DNA of 64,000 nt from Candidatus Hydrogenedentota bacterium (GTDB lineage: Bacteria; UBA8481; J006). Positions within the stretch are counted from its first letter, which is position 1, and every line of letters starts with the position of its first letter. The notes beneath the pieces were generated by a model. It made no database searches. It had not been told where the DNA came from and saw only the letters and a list, made by a program, of their open reading frames with translations. The stretch spans positions 1-64,000 of the forward strand of contig RFFU01000074.1 in the NCBI GenBank assembly GCA_003697085.1, read 5' to 3'. This document shows, in pieces, positions 50,829 to 59,355 of this stretch. A program made the translations under genes and the position numbers.

Positions 50829-51848
50829 ATGAATGTCCCTCCGCGTTCCCGCAAAACGCGAAACGGGAGGCGAGACAGCGCCTGCAGGTGTACAGTAGGC
50901 TCTTGTCCGCCGGTAAGGATCTTCTTCCTCCTCCTTCTCTTCCTCGCGCCGTATCCTCCCGCCGGTGCGGCTCCCTCGTTCCGGCCGAAGTTCGTTTCCT
51001 CGGAACTCGATCGCCTCGCCGTCCGCATCGGTGATACCGTCACGCTGACCTTGACGGCACGCTTCGACACGGGTTTCACCGTCCTGAAGCCGCCCGAAAT
51101 CCGAACCGGTCCGCTCGAATTGCGCCGGTGGAACCTCGATACGTCGCCGACCTCGCTGACTCTTTCCGTCACCTTTCAAGCCTTCACGCCCGATACGATC
51201 CTCGTTCCTCCCGCCTCCCTTTCGGTCCGGCACGCCGATACGATGATCGCAATCCGGTCGGAAACATTTCCCCTCTTCGTTTCCCTCGGACTTGCCCCGG
51301 GTGACTCGGCTCTCCGCGATATTATTGGACCGATCGCGCCGTCACCGCCCTTCTGGAAGCGCCGGGGGCTTCTCCTCCTCCTCCCGGTGCTCCTTTTCCT
51401 TGTGCTCATCCTCGCTCTGGTGTGGAAGGCCGTGCGCCGCCGGAGACGAACGCCGGCGGGAACCAAACGACGGACACCGTTCGAGGAGTTCGACGACCGG
51501 ATGCGGATGATCAAGCGGCTTCTGGCGAGGGACGCCCCGGACATCAAAGAAATCCACTTTGTTCTTACGGAGGCCTTCAAGGAATACCTCGCCGTGGCGG
51601 AGGGGATCGACGTGTTGGGTTTGAGTACGCGGGAAACACTCGAGCATCCCGGACTCCGGGCTTGGCCGGAATCGTTGTATCGAAAGACGGCCGAGGTTCT
51701 TCGAGCAGCCGACCTCGTGAAATTCGCCAAAGCCGCTTCGACGCGCGAGGAGACGTGGAGCCGAGCGCAAATGCTGCGCGAGGTCGTGGAAGAGCTCGAG
51801 GCGGCGCGCAAGCGAGATGAGGCGGAGACAGGAGGAACGCACCGATGA
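50829..51848 (+). CDS. Membrane protein of the Bat operon, BatD/DUF4381-like
   Basis: 339 residues: signal peptide (RIFFLLLLFLAPYPPAGAAP), extracytoplasmic beta-sandwich (LAVRIGDTVTLTLTARFDTG), one membrane helix (GLLLLLPVLLFLVLILALVW), basic linker, and a cytoplasmic helical domain (FDDRMRMIKRLLARDAPDIK, EGIDVLGLSTRETLEHPGL). Together with the gene at 47855 it shares this plan, suggesting they are distant paralogues within the operon. Its stop overlaps batA (ATGA). Confidence 0.78.
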   Translation: MNVPPRSRKTRNGRRDSACRCTVGSCPPVRIFFLLLLFLAPYPPAGAAPSFRPKFVSSELDRLAVRIGDTVTLTLTARFDTGFTVLKPPEIRTGPLELRRWNLDTSPTSLTLSVTFQAFTPDTILVPPASLSVRHADTMIAIRSETFPLFVSLGLAPGDSALRDIIGPIAPSPPFWKRRGLLLLLPVLLFLVLILALVWKAVRRRRRTPAGTKRRTPFEEFDDRMRMIKRLLARDAPDIKEIHFVLTEAFKEYLAVAEGIDVLGLSTRETLEHPGLRAWPESLYRKTAEVLRAADLVKFAKAASTREETWSRAQMLREVVEELEAARKRDEAETGGTHR

Positions 51849-52837
51849 CGTGGCTGGCTCCCCAATACTTCTGGCTCCTTCTGCTTCTGCCGTTTCCTTT
51901 TCTTGTGCAAAGGAAGCGCCGGGAGGCGGCGGTGCTCTTCTCTTCGTTCCGTTTGCTTCCCCCATCGATTCGACGGAGGCGCCGGCGGCTCCGTCACATT
52001 CTTCCGCCGGTCCTGCGTTTCTTCGTTCTTCTTCTCGGGATCGTGGCGCTGGCGCGGCCGGTCAAGATCAAGCGGAACGTTACGGAGACGGTCGAGGGGA
52101 TCGACATCGTGCTCGTGATGGATGTTTCGAGTTCGATGAGCGCGCGGGACCTGGGGCGCCGGACACGCCTGGAAACCGCCAAAGAGGTCATCAAGGAGTT
52201 CATCGGGAAACGTCCGAACGACCGGATCGGTCTAGTCGTCTTTTCCGGGCGCGCGTTCACGCAGGCTCCGCTCACGCTCGACCACGATCTTGTCGCCACG
52301 CTCGTCGATTCTCTCAAGATTGGAATGATCGAAGACGGGACGGCGATCGGGACGGCGCTGGGAACAGCCGTCAGCCGCTTGCGGACCTCGAAGGCCCGCT
52401 CGAAGGTCGTGATCCTCTTGACCGACGGCGATAATAACGCCGGTGTTCTCGATCCGCTTACCGCGGCGGAACTGGCCCGGCAGTTCTCGGTTAAGGTTTA
52501 TACCATCGGCCTCGGGTCCGAATCCGGATACCGCTTCACGCAACGCGATCCAGCCACGGGACGCCTTTTTACCGGTCTCTACCGCTTCAATCCTCGACTC
52601 CTCCGCCGGATTGCGCAAATCACGACGGGAAGTGAAGCCGCCTATTTCAACGCCACCAGTGAAGAGGAATTGCGACAGATCTACGACACAATCGATGCAC
52701 TCGAGAAAACGGCGATCGAGGTCAAGCGTTTCGAGAAGCGGGACGAATACTTCGCTCCGTTTCTCTTCGCGGCCGTCCTGCTGCTCACTCTCGAGATCGT
52801 TCTCACCGCCACGGTGTTCCGGAGGGTGCCGTTATGA
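51845..52837 (+). CDS. batA: BatA-type VWA membrane protein
   Basis: 330 residues. An N-terminal membrane helix and a second one (PPVLRFFVLLLGIVALARPV) precede a VWA domain with MIDAS DVSSSMSA, TRLETAKEVIKEFIGKRPND, LVVFSGRAFTQAPLTLD and VVILLTDGDNNAGVLDPLTA; a C-terminal helix closes (FLFAAVLLLTLEIVLTATVF). In Bacteroides and other bacteria Bat proteins form membrane complexes linked to oxygen or stress tolerance. The gene overlaps both neighbours by 4 bp. Confidence 0.92.
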   Translation: MTWLAPQYFWLLLLLPFPFLVQRKRREAAVLFSSFRLLPPSIRRRRRRLRHILPPVLRFFVLLLGIVALARPVKIKRNVTETVEGIDIVLVMDVSSSMSARDLGRRTRLETAKEVIKEFIGKRPNDRIGLVVFSGRAFTQAPLTLDHDLVATLVDSLKIGMIEDGTAIGTALGTAVSRLRTSKARSKVVILLTDGDNNAGVLDPLTAAELARQFSVKVYTIGLGSESGYRFTQRDPATGRLFTGLYRFNPRLLRRIAQITTGSEAAYFNATSEEELRQIYDTIDALEKTAIEVKRFEKRDEYFAPFLFAAVLLLTLEIVLTATVFRRVPL

Positions 52838-53823
52838 CGCTGGCCCAACCGCACGTCTTGATTCTGCTGGCGGTTTTGCCGGTCCTGGTTCTGCTTTATC
52901 TTGCCGCGGATCGGGCGTTTCAGGCGCGATTGCACCGCTTTCTCTCCCGCCGCCTCTCTTCGCGGATGACGCGGTGTTTCTCGCTGGGGCGGCTCCGGTT
53001 CAAGCGCATCCTTCTCTTGGCTGCGTTGGCATTGTTGATCCTCGCGGCCGCCCGCCCGCAAGCCGGTGAGGCGATCCGTATGGTCCGCAAACGCGGAATG
53101 AACATCGTCTTCGTGCTCGACACCTCGCGCAGTATGGCGACACCGGATGTCGCGCCGAATCGATACGCTCGGGCGATGCATGACATCGAAAAGATACTCG
53201 AACACCTTGGCACCGATCGTGTCGGGCTGGTGACGTTTGCCGGCGAGGCCTTCCCGCAGTGTCCACTGACAACCGACTACGCCGCCTTTCGAATCCTGGC
53301 GCGCGCGGCACACCTCGGCTCGATCCCGCTGCCGGGAACCAATATCGAGAAGGCCGTCGCGAAGGCGCTGGAAACACTGGAGGCCGGGTCGAAGGGCAAG
53401 GGCAAGGGAGCCGTCGTGCTCTTCACCGACGGCGAGAACCACCAGGGCGATCTCGATGCCGCGATCGCGGCGGCGAAAAAGAAGAGCATCCCGGTCTTTA
53501 CGATCGGATTCGGTTCGCCCGCCGGCTCCCCCGTTCCCGATCCTCGCGGGGGCTTCAAAAAAGACCGCGAAGGGAATATTGTCGTCAGTCGGCTCGATGC
53601 CGAGACCCTGCGCCGTCTGGCTTCGGGAACCCGCGGTCGCTTCTTCCTCGCCGACGCTCGCGGCACCGAGGTCGATGCGGTTCTGCGGGCGCTGGAGGGA
53701 TTCGAGCGGGAAGAGGTGCTCAGCCGCGAGGTGAGTTCCCGCGCGGAACGGTATCAGTGGCCGTTGGCCGGAGCCTTGATCCTTTTGGCCTGTGAATTCT
53801 GTCTGGGAGTGAGACGCCGATGA
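52834..53823 (+). CDS. batB: BatB-type VWA membrane protein
   Basis: 329 residues, a paralogue of the preceding gene with the same order: N-terminal helices (HVLILLAVLPVLVLLYLAAD, ILLLAALALLILAAARPQAG), VWA with MIDAS DTSRSMATP, LVTFAGEAFPQCPLTTDYAA, GAVVLFTDGENHQGDLDAAI, and a C-terminal helix (WPLAGALILLACEFCLGVRR). The APNRYARAMHDIEKILEHLG stretch is typical of BatB. It overlaps both neighbours (ATGA). Confidence 0.92.
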   Translation: MTLAQPHVLILLAVLPVLVLLYLAADRAFQARLHRFLSRRLSSRMTRCFSLGRLRFKRILLLAALALLILAAARPQAGEAIRMVRKRGMNIVFVLDTSRSMATPDVAPNRYARAMHDIEKILEHLGTDRVGLVTFAGEAFPQCPLTTDYAAFRILARAAHLGSIPLPGTNIEKAVAKALETLEAGSKGKGKGAVVLFTDGENHQGDLDAAIAAAKKKSIPVFTIGFGSPAGSPVPDPRGGFKKDREGNIVVSRLDAETLRRLASGTRGRFFLADARGTEVDAVLRALEGFEREEVLSREVSSRAERYQWPLAGALILLACEFCLGVRRR

Positions 53824-54560
53824 GAGAGTCTTTCTCGAAAAGGACGCGATTGGGTAGGATACGCCTTTACCTGCCGACACCGGCCTCGCTCGCCGGAATG
53901 GTCGCTTCGCTTCTTCTTCTCTTCTCCTTCTCCGCCGCGGCGGCCGCCGCTGATCCCTTCGCCGAAGGGTACCGATTTCAAAAGGAACACCGTTACGAGG
54001 AGGCCCTCCGCCGCTACGCGGCCGTCCCCGCGGACGCACCGGAGCACGGGGCGGCGCTCTTCAACAGCGGCGTGGCGGCTTACACCGCGGGGTGGTACGA
54101 CACCGCAGCACGCTTCTTCACCGCCTGCCGGAACCTCGTCGATACCTTCTCCGTTTCCTACAACCTCGGGAACTCCCTCTACCGGGAGGGAAAATTCAAG
54201 GAGGCGGTCGAGGCGTACAAGCAAGCCCTGCGCACGCGTCCGGGCGAGGAGCGGGCGGCTCACAACCTCGCGCTCGCTTTGGAACACCTCCGGGGAAAGT
54301 CCGGCGCGGATACCGGTGCGCGGAACGATACCGGAGCGGGAAACTCCAAGCAGCCGTCTCCGCGGGCCGATTCCTCGGCGCGCCGGAATCCGTCGCCGCG
54401 GGCGGCGCAGAATCCGCCGGCGTCACCGAAGCAGCAGGGGCTCGACCGTGACCAGGCGCAACAGATCCTCGATGCGCTCGACGACGCGGACAAAAAGACA
54501 CGCGAGAAACTCGCCCCCATCGCGGTTCCTCGTGCTCCATACGTGGAGAAGGACTGGTGA
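53820..54560 (+). CDS. batC: BatC-type TPR protein
   Basis: 246 residues. A signal-like hydrophobic segment (LAGMVASLLLLFSFSAAAAA) precedes TPR repeats (YRFQKEHRYEEALRRYAAVP, ALFNSGVAAYTAGWYDTAAR, VSYNLGNSLYREGKFKEAVE, YKQALRTRPGEERAAHNLAL). The C-terminal half is Ala/Pro/Ser-rich and disordered and ends DDADKKTREKLAPIAVPRAP. Batch position between BatB and BatD fits BatC. Overlaps both neighbours. Confidence 0.88.
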   Translation: MRESFSKRTRLGRIRLYLPTPASLAGMVASLLLLFSFSAAAAAADPFAEGYRFQKEHRYEEALRRYAAVPADAPEHGAALFNSGVAAYTAGWYDTAARFFTACRNLVDTFSVSYNLGNSLYREGKFKEAVEAYKQALRTRPGEERAAHNLALALEHLRGKSGADTGARNDTGAGNSKQPSPRADSSARRNPSPRAAQNPPASPKQQGLDRDQAQQILDALDDADKKTREKLAPIAVPRAPYVEKDW

Positions 54561-56488
54561 GGCGCGGCGCCGAGAGTCGCGGGCCTCTACCCCTTATTGC
54601 AATGGCGACCGCTGTCGTGCTGATAATGGGCTTGCTCCCCGGTGCGCTGCGCGCCGACGCCGGAGTTCGCCTCACGGCCAACGTCTCAAGCACTCACGTC
54701 CGTGTCGGCGAGCCCTTTCGCTACACCGTCACCGTCTTTTCCTCCTCCGGAAGTGTACCGCAACCGCAACTCGGTGCTCTGACCGGCGTCGACGTCGTCG
54801 GTCGCTCGACCTCCCAGTCCTTCTCCTTCGTCAACGGATCCCTCTCGGCCTCCTCCTCGACACATTACACACTCGTGGCCCGCAGACCTGGAACGCTGAC
54901 GATTCCGCCCGCAACCATCACCGTAGGCGGAACACTCATCCAATCGAATCCCGTGACCGTCACGGTCGATACGGCCGCGCCGACGCCGCCGTCACCGTCC
55001 GGATCGGGGGCGGCGCAGGCTCCTCCCGCTTCTGGTGCGAATCCGCCGGCTCACCGATCTTCGGCCTCCCGCCCCGATATCTGGCTCGAACTCGAGCCCG
55101 AAAAACGCACGGTCTTCGTCGGCGAGGCGCTTCCGGTCAATATCCGGCTCTATTCCAACACGGCGCTTGCGGGGTATGGATTGGAGCCGATGACACCGAG
55201 CGGTTTCTGGATCGAGGAAGCAGAGTTGCCGAAGAAGCCGGAGGTCGAGCAGAAGACGGTCCGGGGACAGCGCGTCTATTCCGTTCTCGTCCGCCGGCTC
55301 ATCCTCTTCCCCACCAAGCCGGGGAGACTGACCATCCCCTCGCAGAAGGGAACGATCCAATACTACGTGCGGAAGCGGCAGAGGGATCCGTTCGAGGAGT
55401 TCTTCCGGCATCCGTTCTTCAACGATCCCTTCTTCCGCGATCCCTTCTTCGACCGGAGCGTGCTCGTCGTGGAGGAAACCGAGGCACGATCGAAGCCGCT
55501 GGCGATCACGGTGAAGTCTCTGCCGCGATCGAGGTTCCGCCGCAACCACGTTCCCGTCGGACGGTTTACCATCGCGGCGCGGCTGAAGAAACGAACCCTC
55601 GCCGTGAACGAAGGAACGACTTTGACGGTCACGATTCAGGGGCGGGGAACACTTCAAGGTTCGAATATCGATACGCCTCCGGAGGTGCCGGGCTGTAACG
55701 TCTTTCCGTCACAGACCCGGCGCTCCTTCGAGGCCGATCGGAACTCCTATCGCGGAACACTGGTTGCCGAATACGCCGTCGTGGGACTGGCCGAAGGCCG
55801 GTACACCGTTCCCCCGATTCCTTTCACCTTCTTCGATCCGGAACGGAAACGATATGTCACGATCTCTTCGGAGAGCCTCCCTTTTGTCGTCGAAGGAACG
55901 GCCTCGGCGGCGCCGATACCCGGCGTGACCGCGCAAGGACCAGCGACTCCCGTCAACCGCATCACGGGGGAACAGAAGGATCTGATCGATATCCATACGG
56001 AATACCGACCGCGCCGGCGACGGCGGCCCCTGAGCTCGACGCAGAAAATCCTGCTGAATCTTCTGCCGTGGACTCTGGTTCTTCTGAGTGCACTCGACCG
56101 GCGGCGGCGGATCCTTTTGCGCGACCCCGCCTACGCCGCTCGTGTCCGCGCGCCGGCCCGCGTTCGAGCGGCACTCAGTGATGCGGTGAAAGCACTATCG
56201 AGCCCGGAGGTGTCCGAATTTTATCGCCTTCTCTACCTTGCTATCGCCGAGGAGATCGCCGCGAAGTTCAGTGTTCCCGCCCCGTCGGTTCAGCCGGAGC
56301 GCGTCTCGGCGATCCTCCAGGGGGCGGTTCCGGAGGAAAAAATCCGTACCATCCGCGATTTCCTCGAGATCTGCCATCGACGGCGGTACTCCCCGGAAAC
56401 GCCGGAGCGTGCGGAGAAGAAACGCGACTTGGAGACGGCTCGGAACCTCGTCAAGACGCTGGGGCGGATCAAGGTGAGGAACCGATGA
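54557..56488 (+). CDS. batD: BatD-type membrane protein
   Basis: 643 residues. After a signal peptide come several beta-sandwich modules: VRLTANVSSTHVRVGEPFRY, VVGRSTSQSFSFVNGSLSAS, RRPGTLTIPPATITVGGTLI and KRTVFVGEALPVNIRLYSNT, all typical of BatD (oxygen tolerance protein). A Phe/Arg-rich low-complexity stretch at about 275-300 (FEEFFRHPFFNDPFFRDPFF) is unusual. One membrane helix (ILLNLLPWTLVLLSAL) near 500 is followed by a cytoplasmic helical domain. GTG start overlaps batC (GTGA). Confidence 0.9.
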   Translation: MRRGAESRGPLPLIAMATAVVLIMGLLPGALRADAGVRLTANVSSTHVRVGEPFRYTVTVFSSSGSVPQPQLGALTGVDVVGRSTSQSFSFVNGSLSASSSTHYTLVARRPGTLTIPPATITVGGTLIQSNPVTVTVDTAAPTPPSPSGSGAAQAPPASGANPPAHRSSASRPDIWLELEPEKRTVFVGEALPVNIRLYSNTALAGYGLEPMTPSGFWIEEAELPKKPEVEQKTVRGQRVYSVLVRRLILFPTKPGRLTIPSQKGTIQYYVRKRQRDPFEEFFRHPFFNDPFFRDPFFDRSVLVVEETEARSKPLAITVKSLPRSRFRRNHVPVGRFTIAARLKKRTLAVNEGTTLTVTIQGRGTLQGSNIDTPPEVPGCNVFPSQTRRSFEADRNSYRGTLVAEYAVVGLAEGRYTVPPIPFTFFDPERKRYVTISSESLPFVVEGTASAAPIPGVTAQGPATPVNRITGEQKDLIDIHTEYRPRRRRRPLSSTQKILLNLLPWTLVLLSALDRRRRILLRDPAYAARVRAPARVRAALSDAVKALSSPEVSEFYRLLYLAIAEEIAAKFSVPAPSVQPERVSAILQGAVPEEKIRTIRDFLEICHRRRYSPETPERAEKKRDLETARNLVKTLGRIKVRNR

Positions 56489-57396
56489 AGCGATTCGTCG
56501 TTGGACTCCTTCTGGCCCTGTTGGCGGGAGGGATCGTCTTGACGAGCACGGCGGCGGAAGACACGACGTCTGTATCTCGACAAGGGCCGGCGAAAGAGGC
56601 GGCGGTCGGTCCGGAAGTTCTCTTCCGGAAGGCGAATGCCTTGTACAAAGAAGGCGATTATGCCGGCGCCGCCGAACTCTACCGGCGCGTGGTGGAGGCC
56701 GATCCCGGCAACCCGGTCGCTCTCTTCAATCTCGGCAATACCGCCTACCGCCTCGGACATCTCGGCCGCGCCGTCGTCGCGTATCGAAAAGCCCTTCTGG
56801 TCGATCCCGATTTCACGGATGCAAGAAAGAATCTCGCCTTTGTCCGGAAACGGAGAACCGACAAGATCGAAATTCCCACGCCTTCACTGATCGCAAAACT
56901 CCTCGCTCGCGCCCAGACAAACGCAGGAACGGGTCTTTTGATCACGAACGGACTCTTCGCCTTAGTGCTGGCGCTTCTCTTCCGCTTCTCTCCCTTGCCC
57001 GGTGATGCCGAACCGGAATCGGGAGCGGTCGAGGGCGAGGAATCCGAGGAGAGCGGCGAAGGGAGGCGAAGTCGGCGCGGTCGAGCACTGCGATTCGCGG
57101 CGATCTTTTTGGGCGTGCTGTTTCTGGGGAATCTCCTTCTTGTCGTTGCAAGCGGAACGCGGAAGGAGCGCGCGGAGGCGGTGGTGGTCGCAAAAGAAGT
57201 GCCGGTCTATGCGGAGCCGAAAGAGACGGCGCCGGTATTGACGGTCCATGACGGGCTGGAAGTCGTGATCCGGCGTTCGAGCGGCAGTTATGTCGAGATC
57301 GGGATCGCGGACGCGCCGCTGGGCTGGGTCCGGAGCGCCGTTCTCTATGTCCTTCCGAAGAGGGAGCGGAACTTTGATCAGCGTGCCGCAGGTTGA
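56485..57396 (+). CDS. batE: BatE-type TPR/SH3 protein
   Basis: 303 residues: signal peptide (VVGLLLALLAGGIVLTSTAA), TPR repeats (LFRKANALYKEGDYAGAAEL, VALFNLGNTAYRLGHLGRAV, VAYRKALLVDPDFTDARKNL), two membrane helices (GLLITNGLFALVLALLFRFS, LRFAAIFLGVLFLGNLLLVV) and a bacterial SH3 domain (VYAEPKETAPVLTVHDGLEV, GSYVEIGIADAPLGWVRSAV). This is the BatE architecture. It is the last gene of the run; no terminator is seen directly downstream. Confidence 0.9.
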   Translation: MKRFVVGLLLALLAGGIVLTSTAAEDTTSVSRQGPAKEAAVGPEVLFRKANALYKEGDYAGAAELYRRVVEADPGNPVALFNLGNTAYRLGHLGRAVVAYRKALLVDPDFTDARKNLAFVRKRRTDKIEIPTPSLIAKLLARAQTNAGTGLLITNGLFALVLALLFRFSPLPGDAEPESGAVEGEESEESGEGRRSRRGRALRFAAIFLGVLFLGNLLLVVASGTRKERAEAVVVAKEVPVYAEPKETAPVLTVHDGLEVVIRRSSGSYVEIGIADAPLGWVRSAVLYVLPKRERNFDQRAAG

Positions 57397-57435
57397 GGGC
57401 CAGGCCTGTCTGCTCTGAGTGCCCGCCAATAGCGC

Positions 57436-57905
57436 AATTCCTGGGAGCGCAGGCATCATGCCTGCAAGAATGGGGCGCGGGTTCTCCAACCTGCGGGGCT
57501 GATCGCCGTCTGCGTTGTCATTCCGAGCGCCAGCGAGGAATCCCCTTCGCGCGGTATCCCGAGGGAAGGGCAAGGGCAAAGGCAAGGGCAAGAAAAAGGG
57601 AATGGGGAAGGGGAACGAAAAAGGAGACAGGAAGCGCTTCCTGGGAACGCACGCCTGCCTGCAGGAAGTCCCGCAAGGAGCGCCATTCCCGGTAGCGCAG
57701 GCATCTTGCCTGTAAGAATGGGGCGCAGGGTCTCCAAGCTGCGGGGCGCATCGATACCACCGTTGTCATTACTGAGCCCCTCGCATTCGCTCGGGACAGG
57801 CTCCGCGAGGAATTCCCCCAGGTGGTTCCCGTCGCGGGGGCCGATGGGCGCTCGTGGGGGATTCCTCGTCGGCCTCCGGCTGCCTCGGAATGACACCACG
57901 GGTGG
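57436..57905 (+). repeat. Composite repeat block after the Bat operon
   Basis: Order of modules: GGGAGCGCAGGCATCATGCC, GCGCGGGTTCTCCAACCTGC, GTCATTCCGAGCGCCAGCGA, GCGCGGTATCCCGAGGGAAG, GA-rich tract (57560-57635), GGAAGCGCTTCCTGGGAACG, GCCTGCCTGCAGG, GGTAGCGCAGGCATCTTGCC, and GGGGGATTCCTCGTCGG ... GGAATGACA (57830-57895). The order is nearly that of the block at 47155-47612. Confidence 0.85.
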
Positions 57906-58017
57906 GCGGACCGGCCGAACGCTCCTCACCCCTACCTGTTCTGCACCTCACGTCCTCCTTTGTCGGCCCGCTCCCGGTGGCTCACCTGATCCGACCTAAG
58001 ATGTGAACTTAATCACC

Positions 58018-58047
58018 TTGCCCCATGAGTTCCCGAGGCCGGATAAT
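58018..58047 (+). promoter_or_regulatory. Possible promoter of an orphan transcript
   Basis: TTGCCC (58018-58023), 18-base spacer, GATAAT (58042-58047). No gene follows, but a strong hairpin lies about 85 bases downstream. Confidence 0.35.
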
Positions 58048-58053
58048 TTAATT

Positions 58054-58163
58054 GAATTTCGGAGGAAGTGGTTTTCGGGATTCCGATGGATTCCGCGCAG
58101 TTTTCTATATAACTCGTTCCACTCCGCTCATGCGGGGCCCGACCCTCGGGCCCCGCGCTTTTC
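58054..58163 (+). ncRNA. Candidate small RNA, about 110 nt
   Basis: A stretch between a plausible promoter and a terminator-like hairpin, with no credible ORF and no repeat unit. No known RNA family is recognised (it is not an obvious SRP, 6S or tmRNA fragment). Existence as a transcript is inference. Confidence 0.25.
58132..58163 (+). terminator. Strong GC hairpin followed by T-rich stretch
   Basis: GCGGGGCCCGA pairs perfectly with TCGGGCCCCGC across a CCC loop (58132-58156), followed by GCTTTTCTC. It is far from any upstream stop codon (736 bases after batE). Confidence 0.55.
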
Positions 58164-58280
58164 TCTGGTTCTCTGCACTTTCCCCTCTCTCTTCTTCGTG
58201 CTTCGATCGGGAAGGAAGCATGGGAGACATCAGAACGCAAGACATCAGAACGCAGAAACCGTGGCGCGAGTGGAAACACC

Positions 58281-58310
58281 GCCCCGGGAGCGCAGGCATT
58301 CTGCCTGTAT
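58281..58310. repeat. Single GAGCGCAGGCATTCTGCCTGT palindrome
   Basis: GCCCCGGGAGCGCAGGCATT with CTGCCTGTAT, one isolated copy of the common palindrome. Nothing else is seen between 58164 and 58426. Confidence 0.75.
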
Positions 58311-58426
58311 CCCCGACACGCCGCTGGGCCGAGGGAATCCCGAGTCGAGGGATCGGATAGAATCTGCCAAGCCGTTGCGTTCCCTTGGGGGAAAAGCCTT
58401 GAGGAAGTATTAAAAGCAGACCATTC

Positions 58427-58816
58427 TCAGGGTTCGAGCAGTTGTAGTTCCCGGAAGTACTTCCGGAAGAACCCGCGATCACGCGTGCAGAGCCGGTCGG
58501 CATGGTGGAGGGCGTGGGCTCCAATCATGAAGTCCGAAAGAATTCGCGTTCTCTTTCCCCCGGAGCGAAGGTGACGCGTCCAAAGCGCACCAGCCCTGGC
58601 GAGCGCGTCCGGTGACGAAGCGACGAAGGTCACACCCAGGCGCGCGAGAATCTCGTCGACCTCTTGTCGGGATCTCACCGCGCATAACTCCGAGTAGACA
58701 ACCTCCCCGAGGACCAGGCCGCCCTCCGCGTGGGCTCGCCGAACCGCCTCTCTCGATGCGACGTTCGAGGCCGTCACGATGTCGATGAGGATGTTTGTGT
58801 CGAGGGCAGTGATCAA
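58427..58816 (-). CDS. vapC: PIN-domain toxin, VapC type
   Basis: 129 residues. The PIN acidic residues are at their places: Asp6 (TALDTNILIDIV), Glu43 (VVYSELCAV), Asp95 (RILSDFMIGAHAL) and Asp113 (LCTRDRGFFRKYF). The family cleaves tRNA or other RNA in a metal-dependent way. The start is TTG 58816, which overlaps the vapB stop (TTGA); a longer frame would run through vapB. The pair lies in a repeat-rich gap, a common setting for toxin-antitoxin modules. Confidence 0.92.
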   Translation of the reverse strand: MITALDTNILIDIVTASNVASREAVRRAHAEGGLVLGEVVYSELCAVRSRQEVDEILARLGVTFVASSPDALARAGALWTRHLRSGGKRTRILSDFMIGAHALHHADRLCTRDRGFFRKYFRELQLLEP

Positions 58817-59049
58817 CGTCCGCGGATCGCCTCGATGAACTCGTCCGTAGACATCTTCCCCGGTAGCCCCTTTTCCGCCCACGCTCCCCAGACGTGATCA
58901 ACAGGATCCAGGTCGCCTTTTACCAACACCAGACGCCCCTTCTCCTCGCGAAACGTGATGCTCGTGCCGGGCCGGAGACCGAAGCGATCCCTGAGCGGCT
59001 TCGGGATTACTACCTGCCCCTTGGTGTTGACCTGATATGTCTTACTCAT
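58813..59049 (-). CDS. vapB: AbrB/MazE-fold antitoxin, VapB type
   Basis: 78 residues. The SpoVT/AbrB swapped-hairpin fold occupies the N-terminal half: YQVNTKGQVVIPKPLRDRFG and RPGTSITFREEKGRLVLVKG. The C-terminal tail (STDEFIEAIRGR) should plug the VapC active site. ATG 59049 is used; a TTG at 59052 directly precedes it. The -10 box at 59058-59063 puts transcription start at about 59051, so the mRNA has almost no leader. Confidence 0.93.
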   Translation of the reverse strand: MSKTYQVNTKGQVVIPKPLRDRFGLRPGTSITFREEKGRLVLVKGDLDPVDHVWGAWAEKGLPGKMSTDEFIEAIRGR

Positions 59050-59057
59050 CAAGTAAT

Positions 59058-59087
59058 ATCATACTACATAAAAAGTAATCACGTCAA
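59058..59087 (-). promoter_or_regulatory. Promoter of vapBC
   Basis: Minus strand: TTGACG (59087-59082), 18-base spacer, TATGAT (59063-59058). The closest match to a sigma-70 consensus in the window; the predicted start lies two bases before ATG 59049. Confidence 0.7.
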
Positions 59088-59145
59088 TAGGGGAAGCAGA
59101 TCACAAATCTCCTCTGCGGATTCGAAAATCCGTGCTCCGCTGAGG

Positions 59146-59192
59146 ATAAGATGCCTGCCTGCCGGCGGACAGGCCTGCGCTCCCGGGAAGGC
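59146..59192. repeat. GCCTGCCTGCCGG palindrome copy
   Basis: AAGATGCCTGCCTGCCGGCG followed by GACAGGCCTGCGCTCCCGGG, an inverted copy of the common palindrome family in the vapB-glgP gap. Confidence 0.75.
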
Positions 59193-59222
59193 ATGTCTAC
59201 CGATGATTTAAAAATTTTCCGT

Positions 59223-59251
59223 TTGATGCGCCGTTGGCTTTCGTGTATCAA
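59223..59251 (+). promoter_or_regulatory. Possible glgP promoter
   Basis: TTGATG (59223-59228), 17-base spacer, TATCAA (59246-59251), about 100 bases before the glgP start. Confidence 0.4.
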
Positions 59252-59355
59252 TTTTTGGATTTTCCCTGGCATCGATGTGGATTTTTCGTGGTGAGGCATG
59301 GCTCACTGATGACCGTGGGGAAGGAACAAAACCGATTCAGCAGGAGAGGAATTCG

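Noticed and set aside
57560-57650. Lys/Gly-rich basic protein (GKGKGKGKKKG)
   Set aside because: This is the translation of the GA-rich tract that recurs at 47355 and 32100; it is out of context for a gene and not conserved in frame.
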